A stretch of DNA of 5,814 nucleotides from Candidatus Sumerlaeota bacterium (GTDB taxonomy: Bacteria; Sumerlaeota; Sumerlaeia; JADFCT01): NCBI GenBank assembly GCA_026398575.1, contig JAPLSP010000700.1, forward strand, positions 1-5,814, written 5' to 3'. The notes under the pieces are model-generated. The model did not search any database and was not told the DNA's origin. It was given only the letters and a program-made list of their open reading frames with translations. Made by a program: the position numbers and the translations under genes. How positions within the stretch are numbered: the first letter of the stretch is position 1; each line of letters opens with the position of its first letter. This document shows, piece after piece, positions 1 through 5,814 of the stretch.

Positions 1-2099
1 CGGTGTTGCGCGACGACGTTGAGCTGGATTTCGATCTCGAAGATTGCCGTTTCCAGGACCGTCCCACTCAAGAACTATACGAATTCTATAAAGAAATGGG
101 CTTCGCCCGTTTGCGCGACGCCATTGGCAAAGCGCTGGGGACGCGCCCCGCCTTCCGAGCCGAAGCGCCTGCGCCGGCAAGCGAGCAAGGCGATTTATTG
201 TCATCCGTCGCAAAACCTTCAGCCGTCGCGGGAGCAGCGGGGTCATTGCCCGGCGGCGAATCTGTTGCCGTGTCTGCGGCGCCTGGCGGCGCCGCGCCCA
301 CGCAGACGAAAGCTATCTGGACGCGGGAGGAACTTCAGAAGATGGCCGGCCGCTTGCGTCATGCCAGGCGATTCGCCTTCGATACGGAAACCACGAGTTC
401 CGATTCCATGCGCGCCCGGCTGGTGGGGTTGTCACTGTCGGACCACGCGGGCGAGGCTGTATATATCCCGGTGGGACACCAGCCGCAGATGGCCGCGCAT
501 GCGCAACTGTCCGTCGCGGACCTTGCTGAGATTTTGCAGCCGGTCTTCAAGGATCCTTCGCTTGAAAAGGTCGCGCAAAACGCCAAGTATGACATGCACG
601 TCCTTGCGCGGCATGGCGTCGAGGTGGACCGGGTCGTGTCCGATCCGATGATCGCTTCCTATTTGCTGGATCCCGAGGCGCCGCATGGATTGAAGATCAT
701 GGCGCGCCAGCGGCTGGGCGCGGCGATGACGCCGATCGAGGATCTGATCGGCTCGGGCAAGGATCAGATCACCATGGACGCGGTTTCCGTGGATACGGCG
801 GCGGCTTATTCGGGCGCCGACTCCGATCTGACGCTGCAGCTGGCCGCCGCGCTCGAAGCGGATTTGCGCCAAGCCGGGCTGTGGCGGATGTACGAGGAAA
901 TCGAGATGCCGCTGTGCCAGACGTTGATGCGCATGGAACAGCGGGGCGTGACGATTGACCCGAAGCATTTCGAGCGGGTGGGGCGGGAGATCGAAGCGGA
1001 AATGCAGGACCTGGCCGCGCAGGCCTATAAAATCGTTGGTCGCGAATTCAACCTGGATTCCCCGAAGCAGCTGTCCCATATCCTGTTCGAGGAGCTCAAA
1101 TTGCCCGCCGAAAAGCGGACCAAAAGCGGCCTTTCGACGGATGTGAGCGTCCTTGAGAATTTGTCCTCCAAGCATCCCCTGCCAAAACTAATGCTTGAAT
1201 ACCGGGGCCGTCAGAAGATAAAATCAACTTACATTGATGCGTTACCGCGACTGATCCATCCAGAAACCGGACGCATTCACACTTCATTCAATCAGACCGT
1301 AACCGCCACTGGCAGACTGAGCAGCAGCGATCCCAATCTTCAGAATATCCCCGCTCGCACTGCCTTGGGCCTCAAGGTTCGAGAAGGTTTTCTCCCGTCG
1401 CGCCGGGGCAACGTCTTGCTGGCGGCGGATTATTCGCAAATCGAATTGCGCATCCTGGCCCATGTGACCGGCGAACCGGCTTTGATTGAGGCGTTTCAGA
1501 AGAATCAGGATATTCACCGGTTGACCGCCTCGAAAGTCCTTGGCATCGCAGAGCAAGCCGTGACGCCGGAACAGCGAACGCAAGCCAAAACGGTGAACTT
1601 CGGCGTGCTCTACGGCATGTCGGCCATGCGTCTGTCAAAACAACTGGGCATTGGCATGGGAAAGGCGGCGGCCTTTATCAAAGATTATTTCGCGGCCTAT
1701 CCGGGTGTGAAGCGATGGACGCAGGGCGCCATCGCAGAGTCGCGGGAGCGCGGCTACGTAACGACGTTGCTGGGGAGGCGGCGCTATCTGCCGAATCTGG
1801 CCTCGAAAAGCCCCGCGGTGCGCGCCAACGCCGAACGGATGGCGATCAATACGCCGATCCAGGGCACGGCCGCCGACATGATCAAGGTGGCCATGCTGCG
1901 CGTCGAAGAGCGTCTGGCGGATGGAAAACTGGATGCGCAAATGATCCTCCAGGTGCACGACGAACTGATCTTCGACGTCCCCGAATCCGCTTCAAAGGAG
2001 TTGGCCTCCCTGGTCCGCGAAGAAATGCAGCAAGCCTTGCCATTGTCCGTGCCGATGACGGTGGATGTGAAAACAGGGAAGAACTGGGCGGAATGCTAA
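1..2099 (+). CDS. polA: DNA polymerase I, 5'-truncated by window edge (3'-5' exonuclease and polymerase domains)
   Basis: This is the large C-terminal part of DNA polymerase I, which fills gaps in replication and repair in the cytoplasm. Reading begins at base 3, but the first residues (VELDFDLEDCRF) match the tail of the 5'-3' exonuclease region, so the true start lies upstream and the GTG at base 3 is not credible as a start. Residues are numbered from base 3. An Ala/Pro/Gly-rich linker spans about 50-103. The proofreading domain follows with Exo I DTET (D127, E129), Exo II NAKYD and Exo III YSGAD, so proofreading looks active. The polymerase domain has the TGRLSSSDPNLQNIP block, motif A DYSQIELR (D476), the O-helix motif R525-xxx-K529-xxx-F533-G-xx-Y537-G, and motif C HDE (652-654). 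It ends with TAA. No frameshift was seen. The HEPN-like gene begins 48 bases downstream on the same strand. Confidence 0.97.
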   Translation, partial: VLRDDVELDFDLEDCRFQDRPTQELYEFYKEMGFARLRDAIGKALGTRPAFRAEAPAPASEQGDLLSSVAKPSAVAGAAGSLPGGESVAVSAAPGGAAPTQTKAIWTREELQKMAGRLRHARRFAFDTETTSSDSMRARLVGLSLSDHAGEAVYIPVGHQPQMAAHAQLSVADLAEILQPVFKDPSLEKVAQNAKYDMHVLARHGVEVDRVVSDPMIASYLLDPEAPHGLKIMARQRLGAAMTPIEDLIGSGKDQITMDAVSVDTAAAYSGADSDLTLQLAAALEADLRQAGLWRMYEEIEMPLCQTLMRMEQRGVTIDPKHFERVGREIEAEMQDLAAQAYKIVGREFNLDSPKQLSHILFEELKLPAEKRTKSGLSTDVSVLENLSSKHPLPKLMLEYRGRQKIKSTYIDALPRLIHPETGRIHTSFNQTVTATGRLSSSDPNLQNIPARTALGLKVREGFLPSRRGNVLLAADYSQIELRILAHVTGEPALIEAFQKNQDIHRLTASKVLGIAEQAVTPEQRTQAKTVNFGVLYGMSAMRLSKQLGIGMGKAAAFIKDYFAAYPGVKRWTQGAIAESRERGYVTTLLGRRRYLPNLASKSPAVRANAERMAINTPIQGTAADMIKVAMLRVEERLADGKLDAQMILQVHDELIFDVPESASKELASLVREEMQQALPLSVPMTVDVKTGKNWAEC

Positions 2100-2147
2100 G
2101 GCTAAAGGCGCAGTCAACGGAAAGATGCCTTCCAGGAAATGACTTGC

Positions 2148-2609
2148 ATGTCGCTTCGATTCCATTATGAATTGGGACATGAAACGATACAGGATCTGGA
2201 GCTGGCGGCAGAGCAAAGGTATAAGGATGCTCTGGTCTTGATGGCTTCCGGCAACTGGGACGCATGTATATATCTGGCAGGATACTGTGTCGAAATGTGG
2301 CTTAAGGCCGCGTACTTTCTACTGGATGGCGTACATCCTGAAGATGAAGTGGTAGGGCGTCTGCGTCCGTCCCGTACGAAGGGACAACTATTGGGTCTCC
2401 CGAGCGATGAGTCTTATCATAGCTTGAGTTTTTGGTCCGCGCTCTTGATTCATGAGCGCGGCAGATTGCCCAGTAGCAGTCCCGGACTTGACAAGGAGAT
2501 TCGTCTTCGCAGCGGTTCCCTATATTCGATTTGGTGGGTAGAAATGCGCTATCGTCTTGTTTGCGCTACCAGGAGCGATGCAATGGAAGCTCTTGATCAC
2601 GTGCTATGA
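2148..2609 (+). CDS. HEPN-like small helical protein, accessory
   Basis: The product is 153 residues, soluble and mostly helical, with no signal peptide or membrane segment. Residues 22-54 contain a QRYKDA helix, then YLAGYCVEMWLKA. The pattern of A-x-x-RY-x-DA-x-x-L-x-x-x-G-x-W followed by YLAGY-x-VE-x-x-LKA is what I recognise from HEPN-family proteins (nucleotide- or RNA-related helical bundles, often in toxin-antitoxin or defence pairs). The C-terminal WWVEMRY segment (129-135) also suits that group. No R-x4-6-H ribonuclease motif is seen near the C-terminus; the only such spacing, R4 to H11, is at the wrong end. The ATG at 2148 is chosen over the in-frame ATG at 2139 because AGGAA at 2134-2138 sits 9 bases before 2148 but abuts 2139. 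The next gene starts 36 bases downstream. HEPN membership is likely; biochemical function is unknown. Confidence 0.75.
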   Translation: MSLRFHYELGHETIQDLELAAEQRYKDALVLMASGNWDACIYLAGYCVEMWLKAAYFLLDGVHPEDEVVGRLRPSRTKGQLLGLPSDESYHSLSFWSALLIHERGRLPSSSPGLDKEIRLRSGSLYSIWWVEMRYRLVCATRSDAMEALDHVL

Positions 2610-2634
2610 TTTAGGGTTAACTACAGTTTATTGC

Positions 2635-2642
2635 GGAGGTGA
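2635..2642 (+). promoter_or_regulatory. Strong ribosome binding site of the first small paralogue
   Basis: GGAGGTGA is a near-ideal Shine-Dalgarno sequence; its GGAGG core ends 6 bases before the ATG at 2646. It is the strongest such site I see in the window, which suggests that this small protein is made in larger amounts than its HEPN-like neighbour. Confidence 0.75.
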
Positions 2643-2645
2643 AGC

Positions 2646-2963
2646 ATGTCTGTGAAAGATTTTAGAAAAAAAGCTGTCAACGCGGATCGTCAAGCGTTGG
2701 GGGACATAATTGCTAACGAATTGAAACAGCCTTCGGAAGATAGAAACCAACCGGTCATCATAATTGAGGGTCCCGTTGCGCGTGGTAGCATACACGTTTT
2801 CGTAGTGTATGATGAATGGCAGGATCTTACGCCGCTGGAACGCTCGGAGACAATAATGGATGCGCTCGAAGACGCATGGTCAAGCGAAGAAGTCATTAAT
2901 GTTACGGTGGCAATGGGATTGACCACGGCGGAGGCGGATCGCATGAGCCTTCAGTATCGGTGA
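2646..2963 (+). CDS. Small uncharacterised protein, first of two tandem paralogues (ERSETIMDA family)
   Basis: This 105-residue protein is not one I can name. By inspection it reads as an N-terminal helix (about 4-28), strand VIII (37-40), strand IHVFVVYDEW (49-58), a helix holding ERSETIMDA (65-73), strand VINVTVAMGL (83-92), and a short final helix TAEADRM. The order of paired strands, helix, strand, helix resembles the BolA/KH-like alpha-beta layout, but that is inference. There is no signal peptide or membrane segment. The start is fixed by a strong GGAGGTGA site. It lies 36 bases after the HEPN-like gene and 64 bases before a diverged copy of itself, with which I count about 29 identities in about 70 aligned columns after correcting the copy's frameshift. 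Conservation of the ERSETIMDA and AMGLT blocks between the copies argues that it is a real gene. A partner or antitoxin-like role for the HEPN-like protein is possible but unproven. Confidence 0.8.
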   Translation: MSVKDFRKKAVNADRQALGDIIANELKQPSEDRNQPVIIIEGPVARGSIHVFVVYDEWQDLTPLERSETIMDALEDAWSSEEVINVTVAMGLTTAEADRMSLQYR

Positions 2964-3018
2964 TCCTCGTGCTCAAAAAGATTGCAGCTGGTTTGGAAAG
3001 ACATATAGAAGCCACTGC

Positions 3019-3024
3019 AGGTGA
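3019..3024 (+). promoter_or_regulatory. Ribosome binding site of the second small paralogue
   Basis: AGGTGA lies just before the ATG at 3028. The spacing is short (3 bases after the A of GGTGA), but it supports this start over other in-frame options. Confidence 0.5.
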
Positions 3025-3027
3025 TCT

Positions 3028-3348
3028 ATGCCTGTCATTGTCATCAAGAAAAAGAAAAGCGCCTCACGCGAAGTCCAAGGGCTCAGGAGAAGACTTGTGC
3101 AGGAATGGCGGAAGAATTCCAATAATCCGGAGAATCCAATTATCGTGCTTGATGACAAGAACGATCCGGGCGGCTGCCTGCATATTTATGTTGTGTGGGA
3201 TCAGTGGGAGTCACTAAACCAGCAAGAACGTTCCGAGACGATTATGGATGCGGCGGAGGAAGTGCTGACAAAGAAGCAAATCCTAAATACTTACGATAGC
3301 AATGGGATTGACGAAACAGGAGGCGAAGCGGTTTGGAGTTCCTTATGA
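3028..3348 (+). CDS. Second small paralogue (ERSETIMDA family), frameshifted near its 3' end
   Basis: The open frame gives 106 residues. Residues 1-86 parallel the upstream gene: a basic N-terminal helix (KKKKSASREVQGLRRRL), strand PIIVLDD, strand LHIYVVWDQW (51-60), then ERSETIMDA (67-75), identical to the first copy. After residue 86 the frame diverges into NTYDSNGID and related residues, unlike the paralogue. The conserved tail (LTIAMGLT, then KQEAKRFGVPYEQAA) sits in the +1 frame and ends at TGA 3359-3361. The break maps to the AAA at 3285-3287: dropping one A gives an intact protein of about 110 residues. The gene is therefore either a recent pseudogene, a sequencing error, or less likely a programmed frameshift. 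Restored, it would end 39 bases before coaE. Function is unknown. Confidence 0.75.
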   Translation: MPVIVIKKKKSASREVQGLRRRLVQEWRKNSNNPENPIIVLDDKNDPGGCLHIYVVWDQWESLNQQERSETIMDAAEEVLTKKQILNTYDSNGIDETGGEAVWSSL

Positions 3349-3361
3349 ACAAGCCGCATGA
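3285..3361 (+). other. Frameshift site and out-of-frame conserved tail of the second small paralogue
   Basis: From 3287 the +1 frame reads ILTIAMGLTKQEAKRFG and on to TGA at 3359-3361. This aligns without gaps to VINVTVAMGLTTAEADRM in the upstream paralogue. The +1 frame has a TAA at 3284-3286, so the shift must occur at or after the AAA run 3285-3287. This placement is direct reading of the sequence; whether the extra base exists in the organism is not known. Confidence 0.85.
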
Positions 3362-3400
3362 TTCCTTCGCTGGTATTATCATAGAAAGCAACGAACTTGA

Positions 3401-4018
3401 ATGATCATCGGCTTGACGGGAACTCCTGGCTGCGGCAAGAGCACGGTGGCGCGGATGCTCGCGGAAGAAGGCGCGCGCGTGATAGACGCGGACGTGATCG
3501 CTCACGAGGTTGTCGAGCCTGGAACCGAGGGGCTTGAAGAGATCGCCCGGACGTTTGGCGCCGGGATGATTCGCGGTGATGGCTCGCTTGACCGCGCCAG
3601 AATGGGGCAAAAGGCGTTCAGCGATCCCGAAGCGCTCAAGAAACTCAATGCGATCGTGCATCCGCGCGTGCGCGAACGCGAAAAGGAACTGATCGCCGAA
3701 TATCAGCGGCAAGGCGCGGCGCTCATCGTACTCGATATTCCGCTGTTGTTCGAAGTCGGATCGCAAGACCTGGCGGACGCGACAGTGGTCGTTACCGTGA
3801 ACGAGCCGGAGCGGATTCGACGGCTGGAGGAATCGCGCGGCTGGAGCCGCGAGGAGATTGAACGACGCAGGGCCGCGCAAATGCCGCAGGACGAAAAAGC
3901 GCGCCTCGCCGGGCACGTGATAGACAATAGTGGTTCGCTCGAAGAAACGCGCCGCCAGGTCCGAGACCTTGTGGCGCGCTGGAAGTCTCTAACCGAAAAA
4001 GGAAATCGAGGCGTTTGA
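3401..4018 (+). CDS. coaE: Dephospho-CoA kinase
   Basis: The enzyme catalyses the last step of coenzyme A synthesis, ATP-dependent phosphorylation of the ribose 3'-hydroxyl of dephospho-CoA, in the cytoplasm. The 205-residue length is normal for the family. The P-loop GTPGCGKST is at residues 7-15. It is followed by the DAD motif (29-31) with VIAHEVV, the NAIVHPRVR block, the LDIPLLFE block of the CoA-binding region, and an Arg-rich lid (RIRRLEESRGWSREEIERRRAAQ), then VIDNSGSLEET typical of the C-terminus. The ATG at 3401 places the P-loop at the usual distance from the N-terminus; no strong ribosome binding site precedes it. GC content is again high, like polA and rho and unlike the preceding cassette. 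rho follows on the same strand, and co-transcription with it is likely. Confidence 0.97.
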   Translation: MIIGLTGTPGCGKSTVARMLAEEGARVIDADVIAHEVVEPGTEGLEEIARTFGAGMIRGDGSLDRARMGQKAFSDPEALKKLNAIVHPRVREREKELIAEYQRQGAALIVLDIPLLFEVGSQDLADATVVVTVNEPERIRRLEESRGWSREEIERRRAAQMPQDEKARLAGHVIDNSGSLEETRRQVRDLVARWKSLTEKGNRGV

Positions 4019-4092
4019 ATAATTTATGAATACGTTTATCAAAGAAGGCAATAATGCCGATGGAAACAAGCAGCATCACCACCATAAAAAAG

Positions 4093-4097
4093 AAGGA
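4093..4097 (+). promoter_or_regulatory. Ribosome binding site favouring the rho start at 4107
   Basis: AAGGA (within AGAAGGA, 4091-4097) lies 9 bases before ATG 4107. The upstream alternative ATG at 4026 has only GAGG at 4008-4011, 14 bases away, which is too far to be convincing. Confidence 0.55.
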
Positions 4098-4106
4098 CGG
4101 GATCCA

Positions 4107-5522
4107 ATGGGACGAAAGAGAGATGGACGCAACCGGGGCAAGAAGGGCATGGGCGGCAACGGCCAGTGGAGGCCGTCCGAACCCCCTTATGAGAATCAGG
4201 GAATGACGCGCGGCGGCGAAGGCGAACGCGGCCCCTCGATGATCCAGGAAGTGCGCAAAGCGCCCGCCTATGATCTCGAGTCGCTCAAAACCAAGACGAT
4301 CGCCGATCTGACCAAGCTGGCCAAGGAGATGAACCTCGAAAACATCTCCAATCTGCGCAAGTAGGAACTGATCTTCACGATCATCCAAAAGGTCGAATCC
4401 GAAAACCAGGAGTGCGAATTCGTCGCCGAGGGCGTTCTCGAAATCCTCAACGATGGCTTCGGATTCCTGCGGTCGCCCAACTACAACTATCTGCCCGGGC
4501 CTGACGACATCTATGTCTCGCCTTCGCAGATCCGGCGCTTCCAGTTGCGCAAGGGCGACACGGTGGTCGGGCGCGTGCGTCCCCCGAAAGAGGGCGAACG
4601 CTACTATGCCCTTTTGCGCGTGGATCAGATCAACGGCGAAGCGCCGGAAAACGCGCAGAACAAGATCAACTTCGACAACCTGACGCCGCTCTATCCGGAA
4701 CAGAAATTCAATCTCGAAACGAAGTCGGATAAGCTGACCACGCGCGTCATGGACCTGTTGATCCCGCTCGGCAAGGGCCAGCGCGCGCTCATCGTCGCCC
4801 CGCCCCGCACCGGCAAGACCATCCTCATGCAGGACATTGCCAACGCCATCACCGCCAATCACCCCGAGGTCAAGCTGATCGTTCTGCTGATTGACGAGCG
4901 GCCCGAGGAAGTCACCGACATGTCGCGCAACATCAAGGGCGAAGTGATCTCCTCGACGTTCGATGAGCCGCCCGATCGCCATGTGCAGGTGGCCGAGATG
5001 GTCAGCGAAAAAGCGCGGCGCATGATCGAATACGGTCACGACGTTGTCATCCTGCTCGATTCCATCACCCGTCTGGCGCGCGCTTACAACATCGTCCAGC
5101 CGCCGACGGGGCGCCTGCTGACGGGCGGTCTGGACGCCAATGCCCTGGCCAAGCCCAAGTGGTTCTTCGGCGCGGCGCGCAAACTCGAAGAAGGCGGCAG
5201 CCTCACGATCATCGCCACGGCCCTGGTGGACACGGGCAGCCGCATGGACGACTATATTTTCGAAGAATTCAAAGGCACGGGCAACAGCGAATGCCATCTG
5301 GACCGCGGCCTGGCCGACCGCCGTATCTTCCCGGCCATTGACATCGGATGCTCGGGAACGCGCAAGGAAGAGCTGCTGCTCGATCCGGCGACTCTCCAGA
5401 AAATCTGGCTCCTGCGCAAGGTCATGGGCGAGATGAATCCCGTCGAGCAGATGGAGTTTCTGCTCGAACGCATGAAGCGGACCATGTCTAATAAAGATTT
5501 CCTTGACTCCATGAACCAATAG
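4107..5522 (+). CDS. rho: Transcription termination factor Rho, interrupted by an in-frame TAG
   Basis: Rho is the hexameric RNA-dependent ATPase/translocase that ends transcription. Counting the amber, there are 471 codons, longer than the roughly 420 of E. coli because of a basic Gly-rich N-terminal extension ([13 protein letters not shown]). The Rho-N helical domain begins near YDLESLKTK; the primary RNA-binding OB fold has GFGFLRS and [12 protein letters not shown]; Walker A APPRTGKT is at 231-238; Walker B is VVILLDS; the R-loop is [10 protein letters not shown]; the arginine-finger region is [14 protein letters not shown] at 4362-4364 (codon 86) replaces the conserved Gln of the LRKQ-[DE]-[LI]-IF block. 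No ATG or GTG lies in frame soon after it; the first possible restart (TTG 4545) would lose most of the OB fold. ATG 4107 is preferred because AAGGA at 4093-4097 is well spaced; ATG 4026 would add 27 residues including a His run. Confidence 0.93.
4362..4364 (+). other. rho: Premature amber codon inside rho
   Basis: The sequence reads CGC AAG TAG GAA CTG ATC TTC, that is L-R-K-stop-E-L-I-F. The E. coli protein has MRKQDIIF here, so a single CAG to TAG change explains it. Both sides stay in the same frame and both are unmistakably Rho, so no indel is involved. Confidence 0.9.
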
Positions 5523-5575
5523 CATATCATCACCCCCCTTTGCGCAAGGCTCGCGGGCGGGGGCGGCAAAGGTTC

Positions 5576-5624
5576 GTGGATAGTGGCTAGTGAATGGTGA
5601 TTAGTGGATAGTGGCTAGTGAATC
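5576..5624 (+). repeat. Heptanucleotide tandem repeat, GTG-phased (7 units)
   Basis: Seven consecutive 7-base units begin with GTG: GTGGATA, GTGGCTA, GTGAATG, GTGATTA, GTGGATA, GTGGCTA, GTGAATC. A 20-base block at 5576-5595 recurs exactly at 5604-5623, four units later. It begins 53 bases after the rho stop codon. There is no coding potential, because the unit length is not a multiple of three and stop codons (TAG, TGA) recur. Confidence 0.85.
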
Positions 5625-5647
5625 TAAATTAATGCTCTAAAAGCCGA

Positions 5648-5794
5648 TCACCAGTCACGAATCACCAATCACGAACCACGAATCATCAATCGTCAATCGT
5701 CAATCATCAATCGTCAATCGTCAATCGTCAATCGTCAATCGTCAATCGTCAATCGTCAATCGTCAATCGTCAATCGTCAATCGTCAATCGTCAA
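5648..5794 (+). repeat. Heptanucleotide tandem repeat, TCGTCAA array (21 units)
   Basis: There are 21 contiguous 7-base units. The first six are degenerate (TCACCAG, TCACGAA, TCACCAA, TCACGAA, CCACGAA, TCATCAA). Units from 5690 on are TCGTCAA apart from one TCATCAA at 5704-5710. The degenerate end, read on the minus strand, has the same GTG-centred pattern as the array at 5576-5624 (for example TTCGTGG occurs at 5573-5579 and as its complement at 5676-5682). The array stops 20 bases before the window end, so it is fully contained. Confidence 0.93.
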
Positions 5795-5814
5795 TCAAAA
5801 ATACTTTAAGAGGG

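Noticed and set aside
432..1175. Minus-strand 247-codon ORF opposite polA.
   Set aside because: It is antisense to unmistakable polA coding sequence, with no recognisable domain.
2605..2610. TATGAT as a -10 box for the first small gene.
   Set aside because: No -35-like hexamer lies at suitable spacing (TTGATC at 2593 is only 6 bases away), and it overlaps the HEPN gene stop codon.
2960..3217. GTG-initiated 85-codon ORF overlapping the end of the first small gene.
   Set aside because: Its bulk is an out-of-frame reading of the second small paralogue, and no ribosome binding site or family resemblance is seen.
3374..3379. TATTAT as a -10 box for coaE.
   Set aside because: No matching -35 about 17 bases upstream; read-through from upstream genes is enough to explain expression.
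4545..5522. A separate short Rho protein starting at TTG 4545.
   Set aside because: The TTG lies within the RNA-binding domain (FQLRKGDT), and the sequence between the amber and this TTG is clearly Rho in the same frame, so it is part of one gene.
3792..5525. Long minus-strand ORF of 577 codons opposite coaE and rho.
   Set aside because: It mirrors two certain plus-strand genes; long antisense frames are common in GC-rich coding DNA, and its protein is low-complexity in His, Arg, Asp and Leu.
5537..5572. Possible intrinsic terminator after rho: CCTTTGC (5537-5543) pairs with GCAAAGG (5566-5572).
   Set aside because: The stem is only 7 base pairs with a 22-base loop, and no T run follows; it is too weak to call.
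5648..5794. CRISPR array.
   Set aside because: The repeat unit is 7 bases and contiguous, with no unique spacers.

Overview
The window reads as chromosomal DNA from a moderately GC-rich, probably environmental bacterium (possibly a metagenome assembly). Its backbone is three housekeeping genes on the plus strand: the 3' two thirds or so of polA (DNA polymerase I), coaE (dephospho-CoA kinase) and rho (transcription termination factor). I recall polA-coaE-rho as a conserved order in several Gram-negative lineages such as some deltaproteobacteria and PVC-like or related deep phyla, but nothing here fixes the phylum. No mobile-element genes, tRNAs, rRNAs or CRISPR arrays were seen.

Layout. 1-2099: polA, cut at its 5' end by the window edge, with intact proofreading and polymerase motifs. 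2100-3400: an accessory cassette, visibly lower in GC than its flanks, placed between polA and coaE. It holds a small HEPN-like helical protein (2148-2609) and two tandem paralogous proteins of about 105-110 residues (2646-2963 and 3028-3361) that share an exact ERSETIMDA block. The second paralogue has a one-base frameshift; removing one A from the AAA at 3285-3287 restores its conserved C-terminal tail. 3401-4018: coaE. 4107-5522: rho, with all motor motifs but an in-frame TAG at codon 86, where Rho family members carry a conserved Gln. 5523-5814: non-coding, dominated by 7-base tandem repeats. The repeats run in one orientation at 5576-5624 and in the opposite orientation at 5648-5794, where they end in a near-perfect TCGTCAA array.

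How the parts fit. polA, coaE and rho look like a co-directional transcription unit into which the HEPN/small-protein cassette was inserted or was retained as lineage-specific cargo. HEPN proteins are often paired with a small partner in toxin-antitoxin and other conflict systems, so HEPN plus a duplicated small partner is the best candidate here for an undescribed two-component module. That role is inference from architecture only. The two coding lesions (frameshift and amber) could be sequencing or assembly errors, real decay, or in the case of rho translational recoding; raw reads would settle this.
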